Below are positions 1 to 10,629 of a stretch of DNA of 64,000 nucleotides, one piece after another. Each line of letters opens with the position of its first letter. Within the stretch, counting starts at the first letter, position 1. Under the pieces are notes generated by a model. That model saw nothing but the letters and a program-made list of their open reading frames with translations, had not been told where the DNA came from and did no database searches. A program made the translations under genes and the position numbers. Source of the stretch: Rebecca billardiae RCC1528 (taxonomy: Eukaryota; Haptophyta); the NCBI GenBank assembly GCA_965240325.2, contig OZ251226.1:2108001-2172000 (forward strand), in the 5' to 3' direction.

Positions 1-5
1 AGGCG

Positions 6-1899
6 ATGGTGTCCGACGAGCGGCTGACGGGGATCACACGCGCCTCGTTCTGCGCCGCGCTCGGCTGCTTCCTCGCCGAGGTCGCGGGCAAGCTGCCGCA
101 GGCGGCGTACTACCTGAAGGAGGCGCTCGAGGCGAAGGAGACGGAGCTTGGCGCCGACCACGAGGAGACGGGCGCGGCGCTCAACGAGCTCGGCGCGTGC
201 CATCGCGCGATGGGGCAGTACGACGAGGCGGAGGCGCTGCTGCTCCGCGCCGCCGACGTGTGCGCGCGCCACGGCACCACCGAGGCGCGCCTCGCCGTCG
301 AGCACAACGTCGCCACCGTGTACGCCGCGCGCGCGCAGTACTCACTCGCGGAGGAGCGGCTCAAGGGCGCGCTCGACACGGCCGGCCGCGCGCTCCCGGC
401 GGACCACCCGCTCGTGGGCTGCCTGCTCGTGGCGCAGGCGCAGCTGCTTGTCGCCATGGTGCGCGCCGCGCGCGGTGCGCCGCGCCACGCCGCGCGCTCA
501 CGCGCGCGTGCCACGATCTCCCACGATCTCGCACGATCTCCCACGATCTCCCACGATCTCGCACCAACTCTCCCCCGCCCCCCGCCCCGGCTCTGCCGCG
601 CGCTTTCGCGCGCCGTGCCGGCCGCAGGGCCAGCTTGAGACGGTGGACGGCTTGCTCACGCGCGCGCTCGGCGTTTTCAACGGCTCGGCCGCGACGCTCG
701 CGATGCAGCAGGCGGCCGCCTCCGCCTCCGCCTCCGCCGAGCTCCCGTCCGCGCTCACCGCCGGCGACAAGGCGGCGCGCGCCCGCGGCGTGCGCGTCGC
801 GATCGCCACGCAGCAGATCGGGCAGCTCACCCTCTCGCTCGGACGGCTCGTCGACGGCGAGAAGCAGCTGCTCTCGGTGCGCGCGCCGCGGCGTGTCCGT
901 GTGTGCCCCTGTGTGTGTGTTACGTGCGTGCGCGCGCGCGGCTCGCGCAGCCGAGCGCCGGGTCTGTCTCATCCGTACCGCCCCCGCCGCACCCCCGCCG
1001 CGGCACGGCGCGCGGCGTGCTGTGCTCGTGAGCAGGCGCTCGCCATGCTGAACGAGCAGTGCGATGCCGGGCATGTGCGCGTGCTGTCCGCGGCCAACGC
1101 GCTGGCCGTGGCCTTCCACAACCAGGGCCGGCATGACGAGGCGCACGACATTCTCACGCGCGGGCTGGCGGCGTGCGAGACGCAGCGCCTCGGCACACAC
1201 CCGCTGATGGCCGCCACCCTCTCAAACCTCGCGGCCGTCGAGCTGGACCGCGGGCAGCCGGCGCAGGCGGAGCCGCTGCTGCGGCGCGCGGCCAACGTCG
1301 TGACCGAGGTGCTGGGCGACGCGCACCCGATGTCCGCGGCGGCGCTGCACAACCTCGCGGACGCGTGCGAGGCGAACGGCCGGCTGGACGAGGCGCTTGA
1401 GCTGTACACGCGCGCGCTCGAGCTCGCCGAGTCCACGCTCGGCGCCGAGCACGTCGCGAGCGCGCGCACGCGCTCCAACCTCGGAGTGCTGCTGCGCAAG
1501 CGAGGCGACGCCGACGGCGCGCGCGCGCACTTTGCGCGCGCGCACGAGCTGCTGCGCGCGCGGCTGGGCGAGCGGCACCCCGAGACGGCGCGCGCGCTCG
1601 CCAACGTCGGGTGCGCCGCGGCGGACGCGCAGCGGTACGACGAGGCCGAGCGCGCGCTGCGCGCCGCCCTCGCCGTGGAGGAGGAGGTGCTCGGGCCCGT
1701 CCACCTCGAGACCGCGGGCACGCTCACCAACCTCGGCGCCGTGCTCGCCGAGCAGCCCGGCCAGTCGGACGAGGCGGCGGCGACGCTGCGCCGCGCGGCG
1801 CGTGCGTTCCGCGGCACGCTCGGCGCCGGCGCGCTGCAGACGCGCGCGGCGCTCGGCTGGCTGAAGCTCGTGGAGGCCCGCCGAGCGGGCGGCCGATGA
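6..1899 (+). CDS. TPR-repeat protein, kinesin-light-chain type (5' end may lie outside the window)
   Basis: Three exons, 6-458, 628-876 and 1036-1899, give about 521 residues. Both junctions are phase 0, with GTGCG donors and CAG acceptors. The frame changes at the first intron (459-627). The second intron (877-1035) is 159 nt and open in frame, so it could be mistaken for coding. The product is a string of ~42-residue tetratricopeptide repeats of the kinesin-light-chain/NPHP3 kind, with motifs such as YDEAEALLLRA, LGAEHVASA, LGERHPETARALANVG and LGPVHLETAGTLTNLG. Such repeats are protein-interaction scaffolds; no catalytic domain is visible. The ATG at 6 is the first in frame, but the frame is open to the window edge and earlier exons may exist. 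The partner is unknown. I am sure of the fold class and fairly sure of the splicing. Confidence 0.85.
511..560 (+). repeat. Five tandem 10-bp repeats inside intron 1 of the TPR gene
   Basis: Five successive 10-mers of CCACGATCTC (the third starts with G) occupy most of the middle of the 169-bp intron. They end just before a C-rich tract and the acceptor. They are a short minisatellite with no coding role. Confidence 0.85.
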
Positions 1900-1986
1900 A
1901 GCATTGACTACCGTGGTCGTCTTGCGTCGTCGTCACCTGTCACCTGCGTCAAAGTGACGACCACGACGATATCGCGCCCCAAAATA

Positions 1987-2778
1987 CAGGGGTCTCAACA
2001 ATTAATTGTCACATTCTGACTGAGCTGCACGCCACTGCTCACCCTGCCCCCCTGGGCTGATCCAGGCGGCCCCCACGGCCCGTGCACGACGGTTTCGACC
2101 CAGCGCGTCAGCCCCAGCGCGCGTGGGCTGGAGTTGGGCACACCAGCAGGTCACACGGCTGCACGGGCGTACAGCCTGTCGCAGCTGGCCAGATCCTGCC
2201 GCAGGCTTGTCGTCACTGGTCGCGGGCAGTGTGCCCACACAGACCAGGCCTAAATTGTGCTTGGCAGTGGATCTGGTACCCCCTAGGGAGGGCTGCATGC
2301 CACATGGGGGGGAGCTCATGGGATGCAGCTGCAGTGGCACAGTGCCCAATCCCGCGCCCCCACCTGCGAAAGGACCTGTCGGGTCAGCTCCCCTGCACTG
2401 GGAGGCCAGCAGCAGCACCCGCTGACACACCCCGAGGGTGGCCAGCCACCCGACTTGAGGGGGCTGGAGTGGGGCTGGTGCAGCCAAGAGCTCTGCAGCC
2501 TAGCTGCTGGTGGCTGGCCTGCATGGATTTTCAAGCTGACCACCCAATGCTGCTGCCTGCGGTGCCTGCCGCACCCCTCGCTGCACCCACCTGGGCTGCT
2601 GCACATGCGCACTCTGGATGGCACCACAGCCCAGCATGGAGAGCTGGCCAAGCAGCCACCCACTCGTCAGAATGGCCAGGGAGTGGGCTGTGCTAGACCA
2701 CATCTAGCCAGGCAATCAAGTGCTCACATGCCTGTCCAGCGGCACAAACAGAGATACAGCTAATTGTTGAGACCCCTG
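1987..2778 (+). mobile_element. Module copy 1 (792 bp) with 18-bp terminal inverted repeats
   Basis: It starts with CAGGGGTCTCAACAATTA and ends with the exact reverse complement (2761-2778). It is nearly identical to 4698-5475. The two copies differ mainly by a 2-bp and a 12-bp length change (near 2163 and near 2550), so duplication was recent. The ORFs inside have no recognisable domain and resemble chance frames. Confidence 0.8.
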
Positions 2779-2928
2779 TGCGGGGTCGGATGCACTTGCA
2801 CATCATCACCCAGGCTCAGCAGGAGCCCGACAATGGCTCTTATGAGCAAGAGCAGCTGCGCATGTCACGCCAGACCTGTGAAAGATGCCACTAGGGACCA
2901 GCCCAGCTCGATCTGACCGGCAACCTCG

Positions 2929-3885
2929 CTGGTCTGGCACCGCTCATAGCGGCTGCACAGCCAGTCGTGGGCCACCCGCACTGGTGCCCACTGGCCGCAG
3001 GGCAGACGTAGCATCTGGGCTCGGGCTAGGTGATGAAACCGGGGCTGCCGTTCGGCCCAGGCGGCCCGTACGGGTCGCGTACGACACGCCAGGCCCGATC
3101 CTGCCCATCATCTAGCTGGTCTGGCACCGCTCATAGCGGCTGCACAGCCAGTCGTGGGCCACCCGCACTGAGTCGGCACTGGCCACCACTGGCCGCAGGG
3201 CAGACGTAGCATCTGGGCTCGGGCTAGGTGATGAAACCGGGGCTGCCGTTCGGCCCAGGCGGCCCGTACGGGTCGCGTACGACACGCCAGGCCCGATCCT
3301 GCCCATCATCTAGCTGGTCTGGCACCGCTCATAGCGGCTGCACAGCCAGTCGTGGGCCACCCGCACTGAGTCGGCACTGGCCACCACTGGCCGCAGGGCA
3401 GACGTAGCATCTGGGCTCGGGCTAGGTGATGAAACCGGGGCTGCCGTTCGGCCCAGGCGGCCCGTACGGGTCGCGTACGACACGCCAGGCCCGATCCTGC
3501 CCATCATCTAGCTGGTCTGGCACCGCTCATAGCGGCTGCACAGCCAGTCGTGGGCCACCCGCACTGGCGCCCACTGGCCGCAGGGCAGACGTAGCATCTG
3601 GGCTCGGGCTAGGTGATGAAACCGGGGCTGCCGTTCGGCCCAGGCGGCCCGTACGGGTCGCGTACGACACGCCAGGCCCGATCCTGCCCATCATCTAGCT
3701 GGTCTGGCACCGCTCATAGCGCTGCACAGCCAGTCGTGGGCCACCCCACTGGCGCCCACTGGCCGCAGGGCAGACGTAGCACCTGGGGCTGGGCTCGGGC
3801 TAGGCGATGGAGCAGGGGCTGCCGTTCGGCCTGGGCGGCCCGCACGGGTCGCGTACGACACGTCAGGCCTGCTTCTTGTGCCACG
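2929..3885 (+). repeat. Tandem array of five ~187/198-bp units
   Basis: Units begin CTGGTCTGGCACCGCTCATA at 2929, 3116, 3314, 3512 and 3699, giving periods of 187, 198, 198 and 187 bp. The two longer units carry an extra ~11-bp stretch containing AGTCGGCACTGGCC. The first four are almost identical; the last is clearly diverged. A 65-codon minus-strand reading frame recurs per unit, but it follows from the repeat and shows no known domain. The array lies between the two TIR modules. Confidence 0.9.
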
Positions 3886-4697
3886 CCCTGCATTGCAGGG
3901 CGGTGAAGCCGAACTTGGTGCCAACATCTTTGGGGTGGACACCTGCATCTGCATGAGGTAGGTGATGATGGCCTTGGCCTCATATGGGGTGTACTGGCCA
4001 GGGCCAGCTGGTGCTTATGAGCACCGTCACGGGCTGATCAAGGTGCCTCCTCTTCTTGATACCTGGCTTGGCCACCATCAGGCACGTAATGAGCGTGGGC
4101 TTCACCATCGCGCGAGTTGCGCCCGCCAGTGGCCGCCCACCTTTCGGGGTTGCATGGTAGCGGCCGGCCAAACTGTTTGCGTTTGCCCGCCGCGAATCCG
4201 GGGCCGAGTCGCCGCCGAGCGAACGCATCACGCCGCCGGAAGCTGCTTCGGAAGGCGACCCGACGCCTATCGGAATCATCGAGACTTTGAGCTTGATTCG
4301 GGCGCGACCCAGCCGCCAGCACTGAGCTGTCAAAGTTAGCCGCCGCATGGAACCCTGCGATGGCAGCCGCACTCGGGTGGTGCTGGCAGGCATGGCTGTA
4401 CCAGCCCTGGCAGATGAATCCGTGCTCGAATAAGCGCGCTGCAGGGACTCATGGTCCCAACTGGGCATTGTAGGACTGCCAGGCCCTGCCCCCTGCCTTC
4501 CCAGGGGCAGAATCACCCCTGCCGTAGCCCTCTCACACCAACCGTGAGAGTAATCACTTGAACAAACCAAAGCAGTGTGCTGCAGAAGATCTAGGTCTTC
4601 TTGCACGAAAGTAGGCTTGCATTCCGTCCTACCAACATGGTGGCGGATCACCCACAAAGCCATGGTGCCTATCCATGCCTGGTCTGTTCTACTGGCA
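3886..4697. other. Unassigned interior of the composite element
   Basis: This is single-copy sequence between the tandem array and module copy 2. Short minus-strand reading frames, such as one containing YEAKAIITYLMQ near 3950-4010, look somewhat protein-like but are interrupted by stops. They may be the remains of an element-encoded gene. I recognise no family. Confidence 0.35.
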
Positions 4698-5475
4698 CAG
4701 GGGTCTCAACAATTAATTGTCACATTCTGACTGAGCTGCACGCCACTGCTCACCCTGCCCCCCTGGGCTGATCCAGGCGGCCCCCACGGCCCGTGCACGA
4801 CGGTTTCGACCCAGCGCGTCAGCCCCAGCGCGCGTGGGCTGGAGTTGGGCACACCAGCAGGTCACACGGCTGCAGGCGTACAGCCTGTCGCAGCTGGCCA
4901 GATCCTGCCGCAGGCTTGTCGTCACTGGTCGCGGGCAGTGTGCCCACACAGACCAGGCCTAAATTGTGCTTGGCAGTGGATCTGGTACCCCCTAGGGAGG
5001 GCTGCATGCCACATGGGGGGGAGCTCATGGGATGCAGCTGCAGTGGCACAGTGCCCAATCCCGCGCCCCCACCTGCGAAAGGACCTGTCGGGTCAGCTCC
5101 CCTGCACTGGGAGGCCAGCAGCAGCACCCGCTGACACACCCCGAGGGTGGCCAGCCACCCGACTTGAGGGGGCTGGAGTGGGGCTGGTGCAGCCAAGAGC
5201 TCTGCAGCCTAGCTGCTGGTGGCTGGCCTGCATGGATTTTCAAGCTGACCACCCACTGCTGCCTGCCGCACCCCTCGCTGCACCCACCTGGGCTGCTGCA
5301 CATGCGCACTCTGGATGGCACCACAGCCCAGCATGGAGAGCTGGCCAAGCAGCCACCCACTCGTCAGAATGGCCAGGGAGTGGGCTGTGCTAGACCACAT
5401 CTAGCCAGGCAATCAAGTGCTCACATGCCTGTCCAGCGGCACAAACAGAGATACAGCTAATTGTTGAGACCCCTG
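4698..5475 (+). mobile_element. Module copy 2 (778 bp) with 18-bp terminal inverted repeats
   Basis: This is a direct-orientation copy of 1987-2778, 14 bp shorter through two small deletions, with both inverted ends preserved. It is followed immediately by ordinary AT-richer flank. Confidence 0.8.
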
Positions 5476-5799
5476 TAGACCCACAGCGATTGACGATCTG
5501 AATTTATAATAATAATCGGTGGAACAGCATCGTCGAGTCGTCTATTTTAAATACGGCGAGGTTCAGGATCTGCTGCGCATCTGCATACCAGAACCGTATC
5601 GGATCACTAGTACAAGTACAATTTCGTCGCGGAAAGCGGGCCGAAGGAGTTTCCGCGAATCGGCCGGGTAACTATACACTGTAACGAACGCAAGGCTTCC
5701 GACGTGCGCCGAGATCACCACCCAAGCAACCGCGAAGCGGCACCCGTCCAGGAGCGGGGAGAGTGAAGAAGTGGCGTCATCACCCAGCCTGCCCTGCCG
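5476..5799. other. Intergenic region, probable 5' flank of the 5800 gene
   Basis: These 324 bp are less GC-rich than the coding DNA and include TTTATAATAATAATC near 5500-5514, a possible AT-rich core-promoter stretch. No gene is seen. Confidence 0.4.
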
Positions 5800-8700
5800 G
5801 TGCAGCAGGGCCATTGCCGCTCTGAAAGTGCCATGTCCTCCGCGGCGCAGCCGCGCGAGGACGAGGATGCGCGTTCGGCGCGACCGCGCCTACGCCGCGC
5901 CTCGTCATCCGTCGTCGAGCGGCTGCAGACGGCCGTGCATCGCGCGGCCACGGCCGCTGAGCCCGCGCGCAAGCAGCGGCGCGCTTCGATGCAGACCGTC
6001 GCAGACGTCGCCAAGGCGGCCCAGTTGCGCGAGGGCGCGCGGCGCGCGTCGATGCTCACCGTCGCAGACGTTGCCGAGGCGGCCCAGGCGCGCGAGCGCG
6101 CGCGGCAGTACGCCCAGCAGGTTGACGCGCAGCCAGTCCGCACGCACGACCGCTTCCACTTTGAGAGGCACGCGCCGGGCAAGCGCGCCAGGCGCCATTC
6201 CTACCACGAGCAGGGCTCGGCTGTGACGCACGCGAAGAACCTGGCCGCGCGCCGCAAGCTCGCGCAGCAGCCGGCCATCGCGAAGGCGGTGTACAAGTTC
6301 TGGCAGACGGCCGGCCTGCGCGACGAGCAGAAGATGGATCGTGAGACGTACGTCGCAATCTACGAGCGCGTGAGCCGCGCGCTCGGCGTGACCGCACGCG
6401 CCGACCCGGCGGACGTGAGCCGCAAGCTCGCCGAGGACGACTGGGCGCGCGACATGCGCGCGCACCAGCTGCGCGAGGCGAGCGGCATGCCCCTCAACGC
6501 CTTCTGCGCCGGGCTGTTTGAGCTCGCAGACGTTTGGACCGCGGGCGCGGACGAGACCGAGTACGTGTGCTTCCTGGGGAAGCTGTACCGCCGGATCACG
6601 CGCATCGTCGGCGTCGAGCGCGTGCTGAGGCAGTCGCTCCCCGCCGCGCTGCTCGACGGCGGCGCTCGGCGCAATTCGGCGCGCCCGGCCGCACCCGACG
6701 TGCGTCGGCTCGACCTCGCGCACGCGCTCGCGCACGCGCCGCGCGCGTTCGTGGCCATCGAGAGCGTGCGCACGGACGCCGAGCTCCTGGATGGCACGGT
6801 GGCGCTCGAGTCGCCGAACGTGCCGAGCTCGCCCGCTGGCGCGCTCACGCCGCGCTCGCCGCGCGACGGCCCTTTGCTCCAGGCGGGCACGCCTCGCCGC
6901 CCCGCGCACGCCGCGCCGGTGGACGAGGACGACGCGGCCGCGACCTCGCGCCTCATCGCCGCGACCCTCGACTTGAGCGCCCAGCCAAGCGCGCTCCCCA
7001 GCCACGCGGCGTCACGCTCGGAGGACGAGGGTGAGAGCAGCGAGCCGGCGGACCCCGCCGACGACGCCGACGATGTCGGCCGCGACGAGGACGCCGCGGC
7101 TGCTCAGAGCGCCGCCGCTGCCACGTCGGAAGCGGCGGCGGCGCCCGCTGCCGCTCCGCACTCGCTCCAGCAGCCCTCTGGTGCCGACGCAGCGCAGCCG
7201 AGCGCTCACTGCGGCGCTGAGGACGAGGACGAGCCGCACAGCCCCTCGCGCACCGACTCGGATGCGGAGCTGCTCACGGCGCACGAGCGCGCGCGGCAGC
7301 ACCTCGAGTGGGCGAATGCCGCGCGCGTCGACCTCAGCCGCTCCATCGAGCTCGCGCGCCGCGTGCTCGGCCGCGGTCAGAGGCTGTGCCGCACGGACGG
7401 CGGCAGCGGCGGCGCGGCCGGCGGCGCCGAGCACGGCGCATCTGTGAGCTCCGACTCGCTCGCGGCCACGCTGCAAGCCGCGCTCGACGCCGGCATCACC
7501 GACGGCGCCGAGCTCCTGGACGGCGCGGAGGCGCTGCTCGACGCGCTCGTTCTGGAGTCGGTGCGCTCGGCGCTCGACTGCGCCGAGCGCGCGCACGGCG
7601 GCGCCGGTGCCGCCGAGGAGGAGGGCGCGACTGGCGGCGGCGCGGCTCGCGATGGGGGCGCGCAGCACGAGTCCGACGCCCAGCTCGCCTCCGCGCTCGA
7701 GCTCGCCGAGCTCATCGGCGTGCGGCAGGACGCAAGCGAGGCGGCGCGTGTGCGCGCGCTCCAGCGCGTGCCCCCCTCGCGTGGACAGCGGACCGCGCGA
7801 GCCGGGCCGGCCGCGCGCCGAGGCTCGGGCTCATACCCACCAGGCGCGCAGGCCGGCGGATCCAGCGCGCCGGGAGCGGCGCAGGGCAAGCCCGCAGGAG
7901 GCGCGCCGGGTGCCACGCTGCGCAAGGGCGTGCGCCGCCACTCCCGCGGCCATAGGCTGTCGGCGGCGGTGGCAGAGTCCCGCGCTGCCGAGGCTGCAGC
8001 CGCCGCCCCGGCCGCCGCAGAGCAGCCCGCCGCCCCGGAGGTGTCCGAGCCCGCGCCGACGCCGTGGCAAGAGCACACCGTCGACCCGGTGCTCCTCGCG
8101 CTCGCGCAGCACGCGACCGAGGTCGCCCTGCCGAGCCCAGCGCCACACGCGCCCGCCCTGTCCGCCGCCGCCGCCACGCTTGTGCGCGGCAGCGGCGGCG
8201 ACGACGGCAGCGCGGGGAGCCCCGACCCGCCGGCAGAACCGGCCATCGCCGGCCCAGTGCCGCCCGCACCACCGGTGCTCGTCTCGACCGAAGCGGACGA
8301 CAGCGCGGACGGCTCGGCGGCGAATGGCTCCGCGCTTTCAGCGGGCTCAGCGACGTCGTCCTCGGCCACCTCCAGCGCCTCCTCCGCGCACCAACCGCCG
8401 GCCGCGCTGCGTCGTCGCCACTCGGTCGAGAGGCACGTGCTGCGACTGCACGCGAGCCGCATGGGTGGCGCGCTGCTGCCCTCCATGCCCCGTCCTCGCA
8501 CCACCTCGTCCTGCTCGTCGCGCTCGGGGAGCGTGTCGCGTGGGGACGGGGAGTGCTCGGAGGACGAGGGCGCGCAGCTCGCGCCCATGCCATCCGACCC
8601 ACTCGCCCTCCGCGCCGACCGCCCCGGGCCGCCCGCGTCCCCGCGCGACCGCGGCATCTTGGCCAGCTCGAGCTGGTCGCCCGCGCGCGCGCCGCTCGAG

Positions 8701-9801
8701 CGCAGCGCCTCCAACGCGGCGTGCGATCTGCGGCCGAGCGTGAGCCCGATCCACGCGCCGTCCGCGTCGCCCAAGCGCCGCGGCAGCGCGGTGCTCGAGC
8801 GCGCCGCGTCCAACGCGGAAGGGCTCCTCCGACCGAGCCTGACTCCGCCCCTGCCCGCGGCCGAGCCCCCGCGTTCACTCGGCTTTGGCGCTGCCGTCGC
8901 AGCCTCGCGCCGGCGGCGGGCGACCGCGGATGATGCGAGTGCATTCTTTGCGACGGCGGCGGCGGCGGCGTTGGAGCCCCCTGAGCCCACGCCGATCACA
9001 CGCTCTCGCTCCAAGCCGGCCTCGCCCACGCCGGCGGTGCACTGGCAGCGCAGCCTCGCGCACTTCTCCGAGGCGGCGAGCACGGCCAAGGCGATGAGCG
9101 GCAAGCAGGCCCTCCCGCCCCTTCAGCCGATCAGCCGGCTGCACGGCCCCGCGCCCGAGGTCTCGCCGACGAGCTCGGGCGGCCCGTCCGGCTCGGCGTC
9201 GGGCTCGGTGTCCTTCTCCTCGCCCGCGCGCTCGCGCTCGGCCTCGTGCGTGTCCGGCGGCTCATTCGCCACGCTCGACGCGGCGAGCACGCCGGGCTCG
9301 GTCTCTCGGACGTCCCACGGCTCGCGCGGCTCAGCGGAGGACGGCCGGCACGGGCCGAGCCCGGGCGGGGAGCGGAGTGGGCTCGTGTGGCGGGGCGGTG
9401 CTGCTGGCCACGAGGGCGAGGGCCAGGCGGCTGTGCCGAGCTCGCCACCGCCCGCCGAGGGGCAGGAGGCGCCGCGGCACAGCTGGCTGCACGAGCTCCC
9501 CGACGCGGACCCCACTTTGACCTTTGGCCTCGCACGCGCTGGGCCCGATCCGCCTGGCGCACACCCACGCGTCGATTCCACATCGCCGCAGACCCCGCCG
9601 CGGCATCGCCCCGGCTCTCGCCAGCACCAAAGGCACCTGCCAGCCGTCGCGACGGACGACCACTCGCACGCGCTGCTGCACCCAGCCCTGGGCATGATGA
9701 CGGCTGCCCAGCCGCACGCCAGCGTCTGCACGAGCTCGTCCTACTCAACTGTCGGCCCCTCAGAGAAGCCGAGACGACGGACATATGACTCATCAGGATA
9801 G
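5800..9801 (+). CDS. Large Ala/Ser/Pro-rich protein with repeated RRxS sites and a conserved N-terminal helical domain
   Basis: An uninterrupted frame of 1,333 codons; a second in-frame ATG at 5833 is an equally good start. Residues 1-140 hold four RRxS basophilic-kinase consensus sites (about 32, 60, 81 and 135). Two of them sit in tandem ~21-residue repeats of the form RRASMxTVADVAxAAQ. Residues ~160-260 are the only complex sequence, with motifs KFWQTAGLRDEQKMD, DDWARDMRAH, FELADVWTAG and YVCFLGKLYRRI. This looks like a conserved helical domain of calmodulin-like or flagellar-type proteins, but I cannot name it firmly. The remaining ~1,000 residues are disordered, with further RRHS sites near residues 710 and 870. 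No membrane segment or signal peptide is apparent. It is probably a phosphorylation-regulated scaffold; function is otherwise unknown. Confidence 0.7.
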   Translation: MQQGHCRSESAMSSAAQPREDEDARSARPRLRRASSSVVERLQTAVHRAATAAEPARKQRRASMQTVADVAKAAQLREGARRASMLTVADVAEAAQARERARQYAQQVDAQPVRTHDRFHFERHAPGKRARRHSYHEQGSAVTHAKNLAARRKLAQQPAIAKAVYKFWQTAGLRDEQKMDRETYVAIYERVSRALGVTARADPADVSRKLAEDDWARDMRAHQLREASGMPLNAFCAGLFELADVWTAGADETEYVCFLGKLYRRITRIVGVERVLRQSLPAALLDGGARRNSARPAAPDVRRLDLAHALAHAPRAFVAIESVRTDAELLDGTVALESPNVPSSPAGALTPRSPRDGPLLQAGTPRRPAHAAPVDEDDAAATSRLIAATLDLSAQPSALPSHAASRSEDEGESSEPADPADDADDVGRDEDAAAAQSAAAATSEAAAAPAAAPHSLQQPSGADAAQPSAHCGAEDEDEPHSPSRTDSDAELLTAHERARQHLEWANAARVDLSRSIELARRVLGRGQRLCRTDGGSGGAAGGAEHGASVSSDSLAATLQAALDAGITDGAELLDGAEALLDALVLESVRSALDCAERAHGGAGAAEEEGATGGGAARDGGAQHESDAQLASALELAELIGVRQDASEAARVRALQRVPPSRGQRTARAGPAARRGSGSYPPGAQAGGSSAPGAAQGKPAGGAPGATLRKGVRRHSRGHRLSAAVAESRAAEAAAAAPAAAEQPAAPEVSEPAPTPWQEHTVDPVLLALAQHATEVALPSPAPHAPALSAAAATLVRGSGGDDGSAGSPDPPAEPAIAGPVPPAPPVLVSTEADDSADGSAANGSALSAGSATSSSATSSASSAHQPPAALRRRHSVERHVLRLHASRMGGALLPSMPRPRTTSSCSSRSGSVSRGDGECSEDEGAQLAPMPSDPLALRADRPGPPASPRDRGILASSSWSPARAPLERSASNAACDLRPSVSPIHAPSASPKRRGSAVLERAASNAEGLLRPSLTPPLPAAEPPRSLGFGAAVAASRRRRATADDASAFFATAAAAALEPPEPTPITRSRSKPASPTPAVHWQRSLAHFSEAASTAKAMSGKQALPPLQPISRLHGPAPEVSPTSSGGPSGSASGSVSFSSPARSRSASCVSGGSFATLDAASTPGSVSRTSHGSRGSAEDGRHGPSPGGERSGLVWRGGAAGHEGEGQAAVPSSPPPAEGQEAPRHSWLHELPDADPTLTFGLARAGPDPPGAHPRVDSTSPQTPPRHRPGSRQHQRHLPAVATDDHSHALLHPALGMMTAAQPHASVCTSSSYSTVGPSEKPRRRTYDSSG

Positions 9802-10629
9802 CTCACTGACGATGATGACCGTGTCCGTGACAGTACGGCCTGATGACACCACTGGTCGGTCGTCACCGTTGCCACCGCTATCAGTTGATGACGCGGCGGG
9901 ATGCATGCGCAGTGCCTGCTGATGAGTGTGCGACCCATGTCCCGCGTGTCCGAGGCGTCGATCTGAGCAGCGCAGCACGCCTATACCGTATTACTGGCCG
10001 CGCTGACATTTACTATTAGTACGGTCGCGGCCCGCGCGACGAGTGACCGCTGCTACTGATGATTCAGTCGTGATGCTGGCATCATCATCACCATCTCTCT
10101 ACTCGTCTCGGAGTCGTCTCTCTCTGTGCTCTATACAGTAGCTCTCTCTCTCCCTCATCTCGTCTCTCTCTCAATCGCTCGATCCCGGCAGTCTCTCTCT
10201 CATCTCGCTCGTCCGAATCGTCCGACTCTCGTCTCTGCCAGTCTGACTACTACCAGCGGTACTACTCTGAGTGCCGCAGGCGGAGTCGTAGTCTAGCTCT
10301 CTCACACTGCTCTCACATCACTTACTCTCTCTCTAGGTAGTAACTCTATAAAGTGACTATATAGTGGTTCGTGCGTCCACGCCTGCGGCGCGCTCCGCCC
10401 TGCACCGCGGTGAATGTTTTCTCTCAGCATTTCAATCATGCGCTAACTCTTTCACGTCAACTTGTTGTAGCCAGGAGCAAAGGTTCGACGCAGCTCTGCA
10501 CTATTCAATTGGCGGAAGCGCCGCTCTCGTTGACGAGGTGATCGTGCCGCCGTCCTCGAGATGAGCTGCGTGGGCGCGATCGAGTTTGTGAGCAAGCTCC
10601 TCGGCGTCCACGTGCGCGCTCCCACCTCT
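9802..10629. other. Intergenic region with pyrimidine-rich microsatellite
   Basis: No gene is supported. Between about 10080 and 10345 the plus strand is dominated by CT repeats (many TCTCTC runs). This lies in the space between two convergent genes (5800-9801 plus and the 10630 gene on minus). Confidence 0.6.

Larger units (their letters stand above)
1987..5475. mobile_element. Composite repeat element: two direct 18-bp-TIR modules around an internal tandem array
   Basis: Both outer ends carry the 18-bp sequence CAGGGGTCTCAACAATTA in inverted orientation (1987-2004, and its complement ending at 5475). The same inverted ends also bound each of two internal modules (1987-2778 and 4698-5475). 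The dinucleotide TA flanks the outer boundary on both sides (1985-1986 and 5476-5477) but not the inner ones, which hints that the whole structure entered as a unit with a TA target duplication; a 2-bp match is weak evidence. No intact transposase is visible, so any movement would have been non-autonomous. The superfamily is not assignable by eye; hAT-like and Tc1/mariner-like ends are both conceivable. Confidence 0.65.

Noticed and set aside
2929-3885. Tandem units as a possible CRISPR array or as small repeated genes
   Set aside because: Units are ~190 bp with no spacers, and the recurring 65-codon frames have no known domain. It is an ordinary tandem repeat.
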